This document shows positions 6,195-6,229 of a stretch of DNA of 6,229 nucleotides, one piece after another. Position 1 is the first letter of the stretch. Each line of letters begins with the position of its first letter. A program made the position numbers and the translations under genes. Source of the stretch: Gemmatimonas phototrophica (GTDB lineage: Bacteria; Gemmatimonadota; Gemmatimonadetes; Gemmatimonadales; Gemmatimonadaceae); assembly GCA_945870175.1 (NCBI GenBank), contig CAMBRJ010000190.1, forward strand, positions 1 to 6,229, given 5' to 3'. The notes under the pieces are model-generated. The model ran no database searches. It worked only from the letters and a program-made list of their open reading frames with translations, and was not told where the DNA came from.

Positions 6195-6229
6195 ATGCGT
6201 CGTGGATTCTGGCCGGCGGCGGCCGTGTC
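6195..6229 (+). CDS. Possible start of a divergent gene (cut by window edge)
   Basis: An ATG at 6195 opens a frame reading MRRGFWPAAAV to the end of the window. A GGGA at 6182-6185 sits 9 nt upstream as a possible ribosome-binding site. The two arginines followed by small and hydrophobic residues resemble the beginning of a signal peptide. Only 11 codons are visible, too few to recognise a family or be sure that it is a gene. A GTG just before it (6192) is an equally possible start. Confidence 0.2.
   Translation, partial: MRRGFWPAAAV

Noticed and set aside
6113..6229. Minus-strand open frame ending in QLMTNG and a TGA at 6115-6113, possibly the tail of an upstream gene
   Set aside because: It is only about 38 codons, recognisable as no family, and open frames of this length are common in GC-rich DNA. 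It would run through the most promoter-like sequence of the region.
1..6229. Search for mobile elements, CRISPR arrays, tRNAs, toxin-antitoxin or defence genes
   Set aside because: No transposase or integrase motifs, no regularly spaced repeats, no tRNA-like TTC-containing arm with matching stems, and no small gene pairs were seen. The SRAP gene alone is a DNA-damage factor and not evidence of a defence island.

Overview
The window is GC-rich bacterial chromosomal DNA. It holds five complete genes and one or two genes cut by the edges, and nothing in it looks mobile: no transposase, integrase, CRISPR array, tRNA or rRNA. The gene content (a secreted M28 peptidase next to a BNR-repeat lipoprotein, a DUF3108 exported protein, and a ribosomal protein S6 start in an 'RRNPTRQYEAVYII' context) suggests a Gemmatimonas-like member of the Gemmatimonadota. 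That assignment is inference from protein character, not a database result.

Layout, left to right. Positions 1-61 (minus) are the first 20 codons of a gene that looks like rpsF (30S protein S6), with a strong Shine-Dalgarno site. A divergent intergenic region (62-212) follows. In it, a C-rich segment can pair perfectly over 7 bp with the rpsF ribosome-binding site. At 213-923 (plus) is an SRAP-family protein (YedK/HMCES type), which protects abasic sites in single-stranded DNA. It converges on a minus-strand pair: a DUF3108 exported protein (949-1737) and, 36 nt upstream of it, the YchF/OLA1-type P-loop ATPase (1774-2874). A 175-nt gap (2875-3049) holds a short hairpin and a scattered CCCTAC-type repeat. 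A second minus-strand pair follows: a secreted M28 metallopeptidase (3050-4816) whose start codon overlaps the stop of an upstream BNR/sialidase-like lipoprotein (4813-6078) in an ATGA junction. The last ~150 bases are an upstream region whose right edge may hold the first codons of a divergent gene.

Functionally the window has two themes. The left half is housekeeping: YchF and rpsF are both translation-associated and are neighbours in many bacteria, here separated by DUF3108 and an oppositely oriented SRAP gene. The right half is a cell-envelope pair, a lipoprotein with a predicted beta-propeller and a conspicuous CxCC motif, translationally coupled to a zinc aminopeptidase-type enzyme. I see no clear new defence, mobile or biosynthetic system. 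The points most worth checking are the possible SD-sequestering leader of rpsF, the cysteine-rich propeller lipoprotein/peptidase pair, and an enlarged loop in the active-site region of the peptidase.
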